From Chloroflexota bacterium (GTDB taxonomy: Bacteria > Chloroflexota > Anaerolineae > Anaerolineales > Villigracilaceae), in the NCBI GenBank assembly GCA_016191845.1, contig JACPVF010000007.1, forward strand, positions 310,001 through 374,000: a stretch of DNA of 64,000 bases, in the 5' to 3' direction. A model generated the notes under the pieces. It searched no databases. It had not been told where the DNA came from and was given only the letters and a program-made list of their open reading frames with translations. Shown here in pieces: positions 34,998 through 44,174 of the stretch (positions are counted from its first letter, which is position 1; each line of letters opens with the position of its first letter). The translations under genes were made by a program, and so were the position numbers.

Positions 34998-35070
34998 TGG
35001 ACCTGAGGGGATTCGAACCCCTGACCTCCTCAGTGCGATTGAGGCGCGCTCCCAACTGCGCTACAGGCCC
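34998..35070 (-). tRNA. tRNA-Ala (anticodon CGC)
   Basis: A 73-base cloverleaf on the minus strand. The anticodon arm CCTCA-ATCGCAC-TGAGG gives anticodon CGC for GCG codons. The T arm is AGGGGTTCGAATCCCCT. The D arm is identical to that of the neighbouring tRNA-Ala(GGC), 61 bases downstream, so the two form one transcript that arose by duplication. Confidence 0.95.
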
Positions 35071-35209
35071 GTAAACAAGGCGAGTGACATTCTACCTGAC
35101 GCAGGAAGGGATGTCAAGCGCCGGCAAAAAGGGAATTTGTAGGTTTACGTCGCGCTTCAAAGTGTGTAAAATACAGGCCGGTTTCACCCAAGAGAAAAGA
35201 GAGGTAGTT

Positions 35210-35371
35210 ATGTATATCGATCCCAACACTGGCGGCATGCTTTTCCAGGTATTGGCCGCCGCCTTCGTTGCCGTTTCCGGCGTGGTGCTGGTTTTCGGCA
35301 GCAAGATCCGCCAATCCATCGCCAGCCTGCGCCGCCGCATGCGCAAGGACAAGGACGAGGATAGCGAATAG
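35210..35371 (+). CDS. small YIDPNTG membrane protein
   Basis: A 53-residue protein beginning MYIDPNTGGMLFQVLAAAFV, with one transmembrane helix and a basic tail (SLRRRMRKDKDEDSE). The YIDPGTG-type start is a known pattern of short membrane proteins placed next to sugar or phosphodiesterase enzymes; function is unknown. GAGAGG lies 5 bases before ATG 35210. The stop is directly followed by the ATG of the alkaline-phosphatase-like gene, so the two are translated together. Confidence 0.75.
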   Translation: MYIDPNTGGMLFQVLAAAFVAVSGVVLVFGSKIRQSIASLRRRMRKDKDEDSE

Positions 35372-37195
35372 ATGCGCACGATCATCACAGGGTTTGATTC
35401 ATTCGACCCGGGCACGTTTGAAAGACTGCTCGAACAGGGGAAGATGCCCAATTTGGGCAAATACGCCAACGCAAGCGGATATTCCCGCCTCGAAGTCTGT
35501 TCGCCGCCTCAGACCGAAGTCTCGTGGACCAGCATCGCCACCGGCGTGGACCCCGGCTCGCACGGCATCTTCGACTTCGTCCACCGCGACCCCGCCTCTT
35601 ACATCCCATACGTCTCGCTGCTGCCCACCCGTCAGAGTGCGGTCGGTGAGCAGTTCATGCCGCCCTATACCACCAAGACCCTCTTCCACGAGGCGGCTGA
35701 CATGGGCTTCCCGTCCACAGCATTGTGGTGGCCTGCCCTCTTCCCCGCGCGGCCCGAGATCCCCGTCGGAACCATCCCCGGCTTGGGGACGCCCGACATC
35801 CGCGGTCAGTTGGGCGTGGGCACTCTCATGACCAGTGAGCCTTCCGAAAAGAAGAAGACCCAGGTGCTCAAACTAGAATCAAGCGGGCGCGGAAAGTTCA
35901 GCGGCGCACTCGAAGGGCCAAAGACCAAGACCAAAGATGGGATCAAGCCCATCCTCCTGCCGGTCACGGTGGATGTTCTCGACGAGACCTCCGCCCGTTT
36001 TACCATCGGCAAACAAACCCTGGACCTGAAGCTGGGTCAGTGGAGCCCGATCCTCGAGCTCCAGTTCCCGGCCGGATTCATGTCCACCCTACACGCCATC
36101 ACCCAGGTCATCCTCACCGAAGTAAAGGGGCGCGTCAGTCTGTATTTCCTGCCGCTGCAAATTCATCCACTGCATTCGCCGTGGCATTACGCCGCCCCAT
36201 CCTCGCTGGCCAAGGATTCGTGGACCAACGCCGGGCCATTCCTTACGCTCGGCTGGCCGCAGGATACCAACGCCCTCGAAGATGACTGCATCACCGACGA
36301 ACAGTTTCTTGCCCTGTGCGACTCGATCTTCGAGTCGCGCAAGCGTGTCTTCTATCGCCGTCTCGATAACTTCAAGGAAGGTGTGCTGGCGGGCATCTTC
36401 GATTGTCTCGACCGCGTCCAGCATATGTTCCTGCGCGACCGCACCGACATCGTCGAAGACTGGTATCTCAAACTCGATGGCTTCGTCGGCGACGTGCAGA
36501 CCCGCATCGACAAACTTGGCCTGCAGAAGTACCGCTACCTGGTCATGTCGGACCATGGCTTCAAGACCTTTGAGACCAAGATCAACGTCAACCACTGGCT
36601 GGTCCAGAACGGCTATATGACCCTGACCACGCCTGACGGCGGCGACCTTAGCAAAGTGGATTGGTCCAAGACCCGTGCCTACGCGCTCGGCCTCAACAGT
36701 CTGTACCTGAACGTGGCAGGCCGCGAAGGCCAGGGTATCATCCAAGCCACAGAGCTCGAAGCCCTGCTCGAAGAGATCCGTACCAAACTGTTGGATTGGA
36801 AGACCCCCAACGGCGAAACGATCTTCAACCGCGTATTACCCAAGCATGAGGCTTTCACGGGGCCCTATTCCCGCCTCGGCCCGGACCTGGTGCTGGGCTA
36901 CGCCCCGAGATTCCGAGCCTCGTCTGAGACCGGCCTCGGCAAGATCGGCACAACCGACCTGGAGGCCAATACGGACCACTGGGGCGCGGACCACTGCATC
37001 GATGCCAACGCCGTGCCCGCCGTCATCTTTGCCAACCGTGACGTGGCCAATATGCCTGGCATTTCCTTCCGCGACATTCCGTTCCTGGCTTTGGGCAAAC
37101 ACCTTGATCAGTCCTATATCAAGCCGCCTTCGCAGATGGGTCCTCAAGGCCAGAAAGACCTGGAGGAGCGCCTCAAAGGATTGGGGTATCTTTAA
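35372..37195 (+). CDS. alkaline-phosphatase-superfamily phosphodiesterase/nucleotide pyrophosphatase-like
   Basis: A 607-residue protein of the type I phosphodiesterase/NPP group. The metal and nucleophile region shows GFDSFDPGTFERLLEQGKMP (metal Asp9) and CSPPQTEVSWTSIATGVDPG (Thr48 as likely nucleophile), then SHGIFDFV. The later metal ligands are MSDHGFK near residue 391 and DHWGADHCID near 540. No signal peptide is seen. It differs from most family members in starting directly with the metal strand. Substrate is unknown. It follows the YIDPNTG protein without a gap and precedes a sulfotransferase by 2 bases, so the three make one unit, perhaps acting on a sulfated or phosphorylated polymer. 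Confidence 0.8.
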   Translation: MRTIITGFDSFDPGTFERLLEQGKMPNLGKYANASGYSRLEVCSPPQTEVSWTSIATGVDPGSHGIFDFVHRDPASYIPYVSLLPTRQSAVGEQFMPPYTTKTLFHEAADMGFPSTALWWPALFPARPEIPVGTIPGLGTPDIRGQLGVGTLMTSEPSEKKKTQVLKLESSGRGKFSGALEGPKTKTKDGIKPILLPVTVDVLDETSARFTIGKQTLDLKLGQWSPILELQFPAGFMSTLHAITQVILTEVKGRVSLYFLPLQIHPLHSPWHYAAPSSLAKDSWTNAGPFLTLGWPQDTNALEDDCITDEQFLALCDSIFESRKRVFYRRLDNFKEGVLAGIFDCLDRVQHMFLRDRTDIVEDWYLKLDGFVGDVQTRIDKLGLQKYRYLVMSDHGFKTFETKINVNHWLVQNGYMTLTTPDGGDLSKVDWSKTRAYALGLNSLYLNVAGREGQGIIQATELEALLEEIRTKLLDWKTPNGETIFNRVLPKHEAFTGPYSRLGPDLVLGYAPRFRASSETGLGKIGTTDLEANTDHWGADHCIDANAVPAVIFANRDVANMPGISFRDIPFLALGKHLDQSYIKPPSQMGPQGQKDLEERLKGLGYL

Positions 37196-37197
37196 TC

Positions 37198-37812
37198 ATG
37201 CTGAAGAAACTCTTCGGGCGCCAGCCTGCCCCCGTCCAAAAGGAAATCGTGGTCGTCTCCGGCCTGCCCCGCTCGGGCACTTCGATGATGATGAAGATGC
37301 TCGAGCAGGGCGGCCTGCAGGTCGTCACCGATTCTCTGCGCACTGCCGACGACGACAACCCAAACGGCTACTACGAGTTCGAGACCGTCAAGCAGATGCC
37401 CAGCGGCCAGACCGCCTGGCTGGATGGTGCGCAGGGCAAGGTGGTCAAGGTCATTTCGGCGTTGCTGGAATACTTGCCCCCCCAATACCACTACAAAGTC
37501 ATCTTCATGGAACGCGCCATCGGCGAAGTGTTGGCCTCACAGAAGAAGATGCTGGTCAATCGTCAGGAAGAGTCAACCATCAGTGACGCAGAGATGCAGG
37601 AACAGTTCCAGAAACATGTGGCAGCAGCCAAATACTGGCTGGCGCGCCAGCCCAACATCTCGGTCTTGTATGTGGATTACAACAAGATGCTGACTGCACC
37701 CGATCCGCTCTGCCAAACCATTGTCGATTTCCTCGACATGGGCCTGGATATAGACAAGATGCGCGCCGTGCCCAACGAACGCCTGTACCGCAACCGCGTT
37801 CCGCGTTCGTGA
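37198..37812 (+). CDS. sulfotransferase-family protein
   Basis: A 204-residue cytoplasmic protein. The PAPS-binding P-loop is VVVSGLPRSGTSMMMKMLEQ (residues about 18-37). Later, VIFMERAIGEVLASQKKMLV resembles the second conserved block holding the sulfate-donor-binding Arg. The protein is short for the family, which suggests a minimal domain. The acceptor is unknown. It is the third gene of the unit beginning with the YIDPNTG protein, and the next 219 bases hold the rpoC promoter. Confidence 0.72.
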   Translation: MLKKLFGRQPAPVQKEIVVVSGLPRSGTSMMMKMLEQGGLQVVTDSLRTADDDNPNGYYEFETVKQMPSGQTAWLDGAQGKVVKVISALLEYLPPQYHYKVIFMERAIGEVLASQKKMLVNRQEESTISDAEMQEQFQKHVAAAKYWLARQPNISVLYVDYNKMLTAPDPLCQTIVDFLDMGLDIDKMRAVPNERLYRNRVPRS

Positions 37813-37842
37813 AAACACCCAGAAAACTCACTTGAGATTCGC

Positions 37843-37870
37843 TTGACTTTCATCTAATCCGGCGTATAAT
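37843..37870 (+). promoter_or_regulatory. sigma-70-type promoter of rpoC
   Basis: TTGACT (37843-37848) and TATAAT (37865-37870) are 16 bases apart. They lie about 30 bases after the sulfotransferase stop and give a 155-base leader before rpoC. Confidence 0.75.
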
Positions 37871-37907
37871 TTAGGGGTTGGATTCAAAAACAGTCGGGCA
37901 TTCCCCA

Positions 37908-37948
37908 GCAAGCGCTTGAGAAAAAATCTCAGAGCGCTTGCGTTTGTT
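37908..37948 (+). terminator. leader hairpin with T-rich tail ahead of rpoC
   Basis: GCAAGCGCTTGAGA (37908-37921) pairs with TCTCAGAGCGCTTGC (37927-37941), one bulged G, A-rich loop, followed by GTTTGTTTGTCT. It is downstream of the promoter and upstream of the coding sequence, so it could act as an attenuator or a processing site. Confidence 0.55.
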
Positions 37949-38031
37949 TGTCTCTTGGATGCGCCATCGCCAGCCATGTAAAGAGATTGCCTGACGAGCA
38001 CTTAATTTTTTTGGTGACAAGGAGAGGACCA

Positions 38032-41000
38032 GTGGAAACCAAGGGCCTGACCGCACTCCGCATCAGCCTGGCCTCACCCGCCACGATCATGTCGTGGTCT
38101 TACGGTGAGGTGCTGAAACCCGAAACGATCAACTATCGCCGCTTGAGGCCAGAAAAGGATGGGTTATTCTGTGAGGCCATCTTCGGCCCGACCCGCGACT
38201 GGCAGTGCTATTGCGGCAAATACAAGAATCCCCGCTATAAAGGCATCGTCTGTGACAAGTGCGGCGTCGAAGTGACCCGCGCTGCCGTCCGCCGTGAGCG
38301 CATGGGCCATATCTCGCTGGCCACTCCGGTCGCGCACATCTGGTACACGCGCCGCGTCCCCTCGTACCTGGGCATGTTGTTGGACATCTCCCGCCGCAAC
38401 CTGGACCGTGTGCTGTATTTCGCGCAGTATATCGTCACCTACGTGGACGAGGAAGCCCGCAAGAAGGCCCTGCAGCGTCTCGAAGACGAGATTACCGTCT
38501 CGGAGCGGGAGCAGGCTGCGGGCACCAACGCCAAGATTGCCGAGATCAAGACCCATCGCGATCGTCTGATTGCCGACATCAACCAGAAGCGCGCTGCCCT
38601 CGAGCAGGATTATGACGAGCGCATCGCCGAGCAACTGGACCCGATCATCAAGGAAGGCCAGAAGCTCGAGAAGACCCTCCAGGATCAGATGGGCCAACCC
38701 GCCAAGAAGGACGTTCTCTTCGGCACTGATAATGAGAAGATTCTGAGCGCTGGCGACAAGATCACCAGCAAGCAGATCAGCCAGGTGCAGAAGATCGTGG
38801 CTCGCAAGCTCGAGGCCTTGGAGAACGATCTCAAGGATCAGAAGTACCGCCAGTTGGAAGATCTGAAAATGGAGACTGGCCGCATCAAGGCCGATGCCGA
38901 GATGCAGATGGAGGCTCTGCGCAACGAACTGGAAAGCCAGACCTCCTCGTCCAACACCTCCTCCTCGCGCATGCGTGACGAACTGGTGGAACTGCGCCCG
39001 TTCACCTTCATCAGCGAGACCCGCTACCGCGAACTGAAGCAGCGCTGGGGTCAGGTCTTCCGCGCCGATATGGGCGCCGAGGCCTTCTATGACATCCTCA
39101 GCCGTCTCGACCTTGACCGCCTGTCGCAGGAACTGTGGCACGAGGTCCGTACCACCAAGAGCAAGCAGAAACGCAAGAAAGCTACCACCCGTCTCAAGGT
39201 CGTGGAAGCCTTCAAGCGTTCGGGCAACCGCCCCGAGTGGATGATCCTCACCGTTCTGCCGGTCATCCCGCCCGACCTGCGCCCGATGGTGCAGTTGGAC
39301 GGCGGCCGCTTCGCCACCTCCGACCTGAACGATCTGTACCGCCGTGTCATCAACCGCAACAACCGCCTGAAGCGCCTGCTCGAACTGGGCGCCCCGGACG
39401 TTATCATCCGCAATGAGAAGCGCATGTTGCAGGAAGCGGTCGATAGTCTGATCGACAACTCGCAGCGCGGCAAGGCGCTCAGTCGCCGTGGCCGCCGTGA
39501 ACTGAAGTCGTTGAGCGACATGCTCAAGGGCAAGAAGGGACGCTTCCGCCGCAACCTGCTCGGCAAGCGCGTGGACTACTCCGGCCGTTCCGTGATCGTG
39601 GTTGGCCCGCAACTCAAGCTGTACCAGTGCGGTCTGCCCAAGACCATGGCGCTGGAATTGTTCCGCCCGTTCGTGATCGCCCGTCTCGTCCAGAACAACT
39701 ACGCTGCCAACGTCAAGGGCGCGCGCCGTCTGATCGAGCGCAACCGCCCCGAGGTCTGGGAAGCACTGGAAGAGGCCATCAAGGAACGTCCCGTCCTGCT
39801 CAACCGCGCACCCACGCTGCACCGCCTCGGCATCCAGGCTTTCGAGCCAGTGCTGATCGAAGGCTCCGCCATCCAGTTGCATCCGCTCGTGACCACCGCC
39901 TTCAACGCGGACTTCGACGGCGACCAGATGGCTGTGCATGTGCCGCTCTCGCAAAAGGCCGTGCAGGAAGCCCGCGAACTGATGCTGGCCTCCCGTAACC
40001 TGCTCAAACCCGCCGACGGCGAGCCGATCATCTCCCCGTCCAAGGACATGGTGCTTGGCGTGTACTACCTGACCATGTCGCAGAAGGCCGCCCACAAGGG
40101 TGACGGCCGCGCCTTCGCCGATCTCGACGAAGTGGAACTCGCCTACAACCTCGACCAGGTCCACGTCCATACCGAGATCAAGCTCAAGGTCACGACCTGG
40201 TACGACGACAAGAACAACCGCCTGTCCAAGCCCGAGACGCGCGTCATCGACACGACCATCGGCCGCGGTCTCTTCAACCGCATCCTGCCTCCCGAGGTTC
40301 AGTTCGTCAACCGCAAGCTGGACAAGGGCGGCGTGAAGGACCTGATCGCCGAAGTGTACGAACTGTGCGGCCAGGACGTGACCACCGAGGTGGCCGACCG
40401 CGTCAAGAGCATGGGCTTCGAATACGCCATGAAGTCGGGTACCACGCTGGCCGTGGCCGACATCTCCATCCCGCCGGAGCGCAAGACCATCATCGCTGAT
40501 GCCCTCCAGCAGGTCGAATCGGTGCAGCGTGACTTCCGCCGCGGTCTGTTGACCGAGCAGGAAAAGAACGAGCGCGAGATCAGCATCTGGCAGGGCACCA
40601 CCGACAAGGTGGCTGACGCCGTCAAGAAGCACATGGACCCCGACGGCAACCTCTCGACGATGGCGACCTCCGGCGCGACGAAGGGTGGGTTCTCCACCAT
40701 CTCGCAGTTGGCCGGCATGCGCGGTTTGATGGCTGACCCCTCGGGCCGCATCATCCCGCTGCCGATCCGCTCGAACTTCCGCGAAGGCCTGACGGCGTTG
40801 GAATACTTCATCTCGACGCACGGCGCCCGCAAGGGTCTGGCCGACACCGCGCTCCGCACGGCGGACGCCGGTTACCTGACCCGCCGCCTGGTCGACATCG
40901 CCCAGGACGTCATCATCAACGAATACGACTGCGGCACACACGACGGCGTCTACATCCGCAAGTCCGACGACGTGGCCGGTCAGTCGATGGCCAGCCGCAT

Positions 41001-42279
41001 GTACAGCCGTCTGGTGGCCGAGCGCGTGCTCGACCCGAAGACCGGCGAAGTGCTGGCCGATTACAACGATGTGATCGACCACAAGCTGGCCTACAAGATC
41101 GTGTCGGCCGGCGTGACCGAGGTCAAACTGCGCTCGCCCATGACCTGCGAACTCGACCACGGTATCTGCTCGAAGTGCTACGGCCTCGACCTGGGCCGCG
41201 GCGACATGGTCGCTCTCGGCGCCGCCGTTGGCATCGTGGCCGCCCAGTCCATCGGCGAGCCTGGCACACAGTTGACGCTGCGCACGTTCCACACCGGCGG
41301 CGTGGCCTCGGCCGGCTCCTCCGACATCACCACCGGTCTCCCGCGCGTGGAGGAAATCTTCGAAGCGCGCAAACAGCCGAAGGGTGAAGCCGTCGTGGCC
41401 GAGATCAGCGGCACCGTCAGCGTGTTGCTCTCCGAGAAATACGCCGACCTGCGCGAGGTCAAGATCGAACACTCCGAGATGGTCCACGACGAGTACTCCA
41501 TCCCCGAAGATTGGAAGTTTGTCGCCAAGGATGAATCTGAAGTCAAGGTCGGTGACGTCCTGGCAACTCTCGAAGACGCCACCATCGTAGCCCAGCACGG
41601 CGGTCGTGTGGCCGTCGAAAAGAAGGCCCGTAAGATCATCGTCTCCTATGAACAGCGCGAAGAGGTCGTGGAGGAGATTCCCACCACTTCCCGCCTGCTC
41701 GTCCGCCAGGGCGACAAGGTGGAAGCTGGTCAGGCGCTCACCGAAGGCTCGCTCAACCCGCATCGCATCCTGCGCATCAAGGGCCGCGACGCCTGCCAGA
41801 TGTACCTCATGACCGAGGTCCAGAAGGTGTACCGCTCGCAGGGTCAGAACATCCATGACAAGCACTTCGAGGTCATCATCCGCAAGATGCTGAGCAAGGT
41901 GCAGGTCACCCGCCCGGGTGATACCAAGTACCTGCCCGGCGATGTAATCGACCGCCTTGAAATGCGCAGGGTCAACGAGGCACTGCTGGCCGATGGCAGG
42001 CAGCCCGCCAAGTTCGCCGAAGTGTTGTTGGGCGTCACCAAGGCCTCACTGAGCACCGACTCGTTCCTCTCGGCCTCCTCGTTCCAGCACACCATCAAGG
42101 TGCTGGCTGGCGCGGCCATTGGCTCCACCACCGACCCGCTCTTCGGTCTGAAGGAGAACGTGATCATCGGCAAGCTCATCCCTGCCGGCACCGGCTTCAT
42201 TCCCGACCGCTTCAAAGACACGGAAGGTAAGCAAGGCCAGGCCTCGCAGTGGACGGAACTCTCCGACGCCACGGCATAA
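38032..42279 (+). CDS. rpoC: DNA-directed RNA polymerase subunit beta'
   Basis: The catalytic beta' subunit of RNA polymerase. With the GTG start at 38032 (GGAG 7 bases upstream) the protein has 1,415 residues, within the known range. It shows the zinc ribbon (CYCGKYKNPRYKGIVCDKCG, near residue 60), the coiled-coil-rich region at about 145-310 which is longer than in E. coli, RNLLGKRVDYSGRSVI, and the Mg-binding NADFDGDQMAVHVPLS near residue 625. Trigger-loop and C-terminal blocks (GLADTALRTADAGYLTRRLV, QSIGEPGTQLTLRTFHTGG) follow. rpoB does not lie upstream; a sulfotransferase does. It has its own promoter, leader hairpin and terminator. Confidence 0.97.
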   Translation: METKGLTALRISLASPATIMSWSYGEVLKPETINYRRLRPEKDGLFCEAIFGPTRDWQCYCGKYKNPRYKGIVCDKCGVEVTRAAVRRERMGHISLATPVAHIWYTRRVPSYLGMLLDISRRNLDRVLYFAQYIVTYVDEEARKKALQRLEDEITVSEREQAAGTNAKIAEIKTHRDRLIADINQKRAALEQDYDERIAEQLDPIIKEGQKLEKTLQDQMGQPAKKDVLFGTDNEKILSAGDKITSKQISQVQKIVARKLEALENDLKDQKYRQLEDLKMETGRIKADAEMQMEALRNELESQTSSSNTSSSRMRDELVELRPFTFISETRYRELKQRWGQVFRADMGAEAFYDILSRLDLDRLSQELWHEVRTTKSKQKRKKATTRLKVVEAFKRSGNRPEWMILTVLPVIPPDLRPMVQLDGGRFATSDLNDLYRRVINRNNRLKRLLELGAPDVIIRNEKRMLQEAVDSLIDNSQRGKALSRRGRRELKSLSDMLKGKKGRFRRNLLGKRVDYSGRSVIVVGPQLKLYQCGLPKTMALELFRPFVIARLVQNNYAANVKGARRLIERNRPEVWEALEEAIKERPVLLNRAPTLHRLGIQAFEPVLIEGSAIQLHPLVTTAFNADFDGDQMAVHVPLSQKAVQEARELMLASRNLLKPADGEPIISPSKDMVLGVYYLTMSQKAAHKGDGRAFADLDEVELAYNLDQVHVHTEIKLKVTTWYDDKNNRLSKPETRVIDTTIGRGLFNRILPPEVQFVNRKLDKGGVKDLIAEVYELCGQDVTTEVADRVKSMGFEYAMKSGTTLAVADISIPPERKTIIADALQQVESVQRDFRRGLLTEQEKNEREISIWQGTTDKVADAVKKHMDPDGNLSTMATSGATKGGFSTISQLAGMRGLMADPSGRIIPLPIRSNFREGLTALEYFISTHGARKGLADTALRTADAGYLTRRLVDIAQDVIINEYDCGTHDGVYIRKSDDVAGQSMASRMYSRLVAERVLDPKTGEVLADYNDVIDHKLAYKIVSAGVTEVKLRSPMTCELDHGICSKCYGLDLGRGDMVALGAAVGIVAAQSIGEPGTQLTLRTFHTGGVASAGSSDITTGLPRVEEIFEARKQPKGEAVVAEISGTVSVLLSEKYADLREVKIEHSEMVHDEYSIPEDWKFVAKDESEVKVGDVLATLEDATIVAQHGGRVAVEKKARKIIVSYEQREEVVEEIPTTSRLLVRQGDKVEAGQALTEGSLNPHRILRIKGRDACQMYLMTEVQKVYRSQGQNIHDKHFEVIIRKMLSKVQVTRPGDTKYLPGDVIDRLEMRRVNEALLADGRQPAKFAEVLLGVTKASLSTDSFLSASSFQHTIKVLAGAAIGSTTDPLFGLKENVIIGKLIPAGTGFIPDRFKDTEGKQGQASQWTELSDATA

Positions 42280-42294
42280 CCAGCCACGAAACAG

Positions 42295-42327
42295 AGAGAC
42301 GCCAGCAATGGCGTCTCTTTTTTTTAT
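42295..42327 (+). terminator. intrinsic terminator of rpoC
   Basis: AGAGACGCCA (42295-42304) pairs with TGGCGTCTCT (42309-42318) with loop GCAA, then TTTTTTT. Confidence 0.9.
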
Positions 42328-42328
42328 T

Positions 42329-42334
42329 TATAAT
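42329..42334 (+). promoter_or_regulatory. -10 hexamer placed for leaderless start
   Basis: TATAAT ends 7 bases before ATG 42342 and overlaps the end of the rpoC terminator T-run. No ribosome site lies between, so the message is probably leaderless. Confidence 0.45.
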
Positions 42335-42341
42335 CGGACCG

Positions 42342-43157
42342 ATGCCATATCTGCGCTCTTCATCCAAAAAGCCCGTGGGACTCCCCACCCGCGGGAAGAC
42401 CGCCTCGAACCGACTGCGCCGCGTGGACAATTTCGTCCTGCTCTACGAGCCGTCTCTACTCACGCGGACCGATGGCCTGTTCGCCGATTCCCTGTTCGTG
42501 GACCTCGGCTATGGGTTCGATCCGCGCACTACGCTCGAAAGCGCTTCCCGTTTTCGGAAGGCGAATCCCAACCTGCCCATCCTGGGCGTGGAGATCGACA
42601 AGGATCGCGTGGAGGCCGCCCAGCCTTTTGCCGACGAACGGACGTTCTTCCGTCTGGGCGGCTTCAACCTGCCGCTGCAAGCAGGCGAGCGGGTGCGCCT
42701 GATCCGCGCCTTCAACGTGCTTCGTCAATACGAGGAGCAGGATTTTGCGCCCGCCTATGAGACTCTGGCTCCTTATGTGCTGCCCGGCGGACTGATGATA
42801 GAAGGCACGTCTACGCCGTTCGGGCAATTGTGGTCCGCCAACCTGGCCAGAGGGACGGAAGCCGGGACATGGGACTTCGAAGCATTGGTCTTCAGCACCA
42901 ACTTCCGCACAGGGTTTAACGTGGAAGAGTTCCAGACCATTCTGCCGAAGAACCACATCCATCATGTTGTGGCAGGCGAACCCATCCACGCCTTCTTCGA
43001 AGCGTGGAAACGCGCCGCCGCGGAGAATATCGGCGCAAAGGTCTACGGGGTAAGGCAGTGGTTCAGTGCCGCCGCCGAAAGCCTCTCGGCGCGAGGGTAC
43101 AAGATCGACCTGCACCGCAAGTGGCTATCCAAGGGATGGTTGATTTGGTATCTGTGA
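42342..43157 (+). CDS. SAM-dependent methyltransferase-like protein
   Basis: A 271-residue class I methyltransferase-like protein. The AdoMet region shows FADSLFVDLGYGFDPRTTLE, ILGVEIDKDRVEAAQPFA and VRLIRAFNVLRQYEEQDFAP (motif IV region). The substrate is unknown. The start ATG 42342 has no ribosome site; a TATAAT sits 7 bases before it. The 3' end overlaps the end of the convergent membrane-protein gene by 33 bases. Confidence 0.7.
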   Translation: MPYLRSSSKKPVGLPTRGKTASNRLRRVDNFVLLYEPSLLTRTDGLFADSLFVDLGYGFDPRTTLESASRFRKANPNLPILGVEIDKDRVEAAQPFADERTFFRLGGFNLPLQAGERVRLIRAFNVLRQYEEQDFAPAYETLAPYVLPGGLMIEGTSTPFGQLWSANLARGTEAGTWDFEALVFSTNFRTGFNVEEFQTILPKNHIHHVVAGEPIHAFFEAWKRAAAENIGAKVYGVRQWFSAAAESLSARGYKIDLHRKWLSKGWLIWYL

Positions 43158-43571
43158 GTCCTTTTTCTTCCTGAACAAAAAGAACGGCACGAGGAACAGC
43201 GGCAGCGAGAGGCCCAATCCGCACAATGCACCGCCGCCGAACATCCCACCGATGGATGCCAATGCAAATTGCTCATTGCGGATGATCTGTGTGCTGCCAT
43301 CGGGCATGGTGCAGGTGATCTCCACGGTATGACCACGCGTTCCCGAAGGGCTGGTCGTGGTTGACGTGGAGGCGCCCTGGTCTTCGCTGGTCGAGACCGC
43401 GCCCGGGCAAAAGACCATCACCGCCACCTGACGGCTGACGGCGTCGCTGGAGAATAACATGGGACCCAGCAGGAACGAAGAGGCAACCACAATCCCGCAT
43501 GCCAGCGCAAACAGAATCACCCAGGTCACCAACCGCAGACCCCAGACACCCTTGTTCGTCTCAAGTTTCAT
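43125..43571 (-). CDS. two-helix membrane protein of unknown function
   Basis: A 148-residue protein with one N-terminal helix (LRLVTWVILFALACGIVVAS), a Ser/Thr-rich extracytoplasmic part of about 70 residues (EDQGASTSTTTSPSGTRGHT), a second helix (LCGLGLSLPLFLVPFFLF) and a short basic tail. There is no recognisable domain. The 3' end overlaps the convergent methyltransferase-like gene. Confidence 0.6.
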   Translation of the reverse strand: MKLETNKGVWGLRLVTWVILFALACGIVVASSFLLGPMLFSSDAVSRQVAVMVFCPGAVSTSEDQGASTSTTTSPSGTRGHTVEITCTMPDGSTQIIRNEQFALASIGGMFGGGALCGLGLSLPLFLVPFFLFRKKKDSQIPNQPSLG

Positions 43572-43682
43572 CTTGTACCTCCAAATTTAGATAAATTGTA
43601 TCCAGTTTCAATCTCCATCCCTATCACCTGTTTGGCGCATTCGGCCAAATCAGGTATCATCCAACCCAAAAAGGACAACCAT

Positions 43683-44120
43683 ATGGATAATCTTCCTATC
43701 ATCATCCTGATCGGGCTGGCAGGCGGGATCGCAGTGGGCTTGCAGAGTCCGCTGTCCAGCCTGATGAGTCAGCGCATCGGCACGCTGGAGAGTGTCTTCA
43801 TCGTGCACATTGGCGGAGCGATTGCGTCTCTCCTGCCCCTGTTGTTCTACAGCGGCGGGAAGTTGAGCCAGTGGCGGACGGTGCCCTGGTACGCACTGAT
43901 TGCGGGGGTATTCGGGCTGGTGGTCATTGGCGCGGTCAGTTACATGATTCCCCGCATCGGCGTGGCAGCAGCGACCATCACCATCGTGGCAGGCCAGATC
44001 TTGATTGGCGTACTGCTGGATCATTTCGGGCTGTTGGGCGCGAGTCCACGCCCGCTCGACGCGTCGCGCCTGCTGGGACTGGCGGTTGTCCTCGTGGGAG
44101 TCTGGTTGACGGTCAAGTAA
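43683..44120 (+). CDS. DMT-type small membrane transporter (DUF606/YdcZ-like)
   Basis: A 145-residue, four- to five-helix protein with the DUF606 pattern: IILIGLAGGIAVGLQSPLSS, ESVFIVHIGGAIASLLPLLF and VPWYALIAGVFGLVVIGAVS, then AAATITIVAGQILIGVLLDH. It would dimerise to a transporter; substrate unknown. The start ATG follows AAAGGAC by 6 bases. A strong hairpin follows. Confidence 0.8.
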   Translation: MDNLPIIILIGLAGGIAVGLQSPLSSLMSQRIGTLESVFIVHIGGAIASLLPLLFYSGGKLSQWRTVPWYALIAGVFGLVVIGAVSYMIPRIGVAAATITIVAGQILIGVLLDHFGLLGASPRPLDASRLLGLAVVLVGVWLTVK

Positions 44121-44131
44121 AATCCAAAATA

Positions 44132-44166
44132 AAAACGGCCTCCCTATAGGGAGGCCGTTTTTTGTT
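44132..44166. terminator. zero-spacer terminator after the DUF606-like gene
   Basis: AAAACGGCCTCCCTA (44132-44146) pairs with its reverse complement starting at 44147, followed by TTTTTTG. It ends about 10 bases before the stop of the convergent beta-helix gene. Confidence 0.85.
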
Positions 44167-44174
44167 GCATAGAC

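Noticed and set aside
38164-41865. 1,233-residue open frame on the minus strand opposite rpoC
   Set aside because: It is the antisense shadow of a GC-rich conserved gene; its translation has low-complexity Leu/Gly/His/Asp bias and no ribosome site, while rpoC is certain on the other strand.
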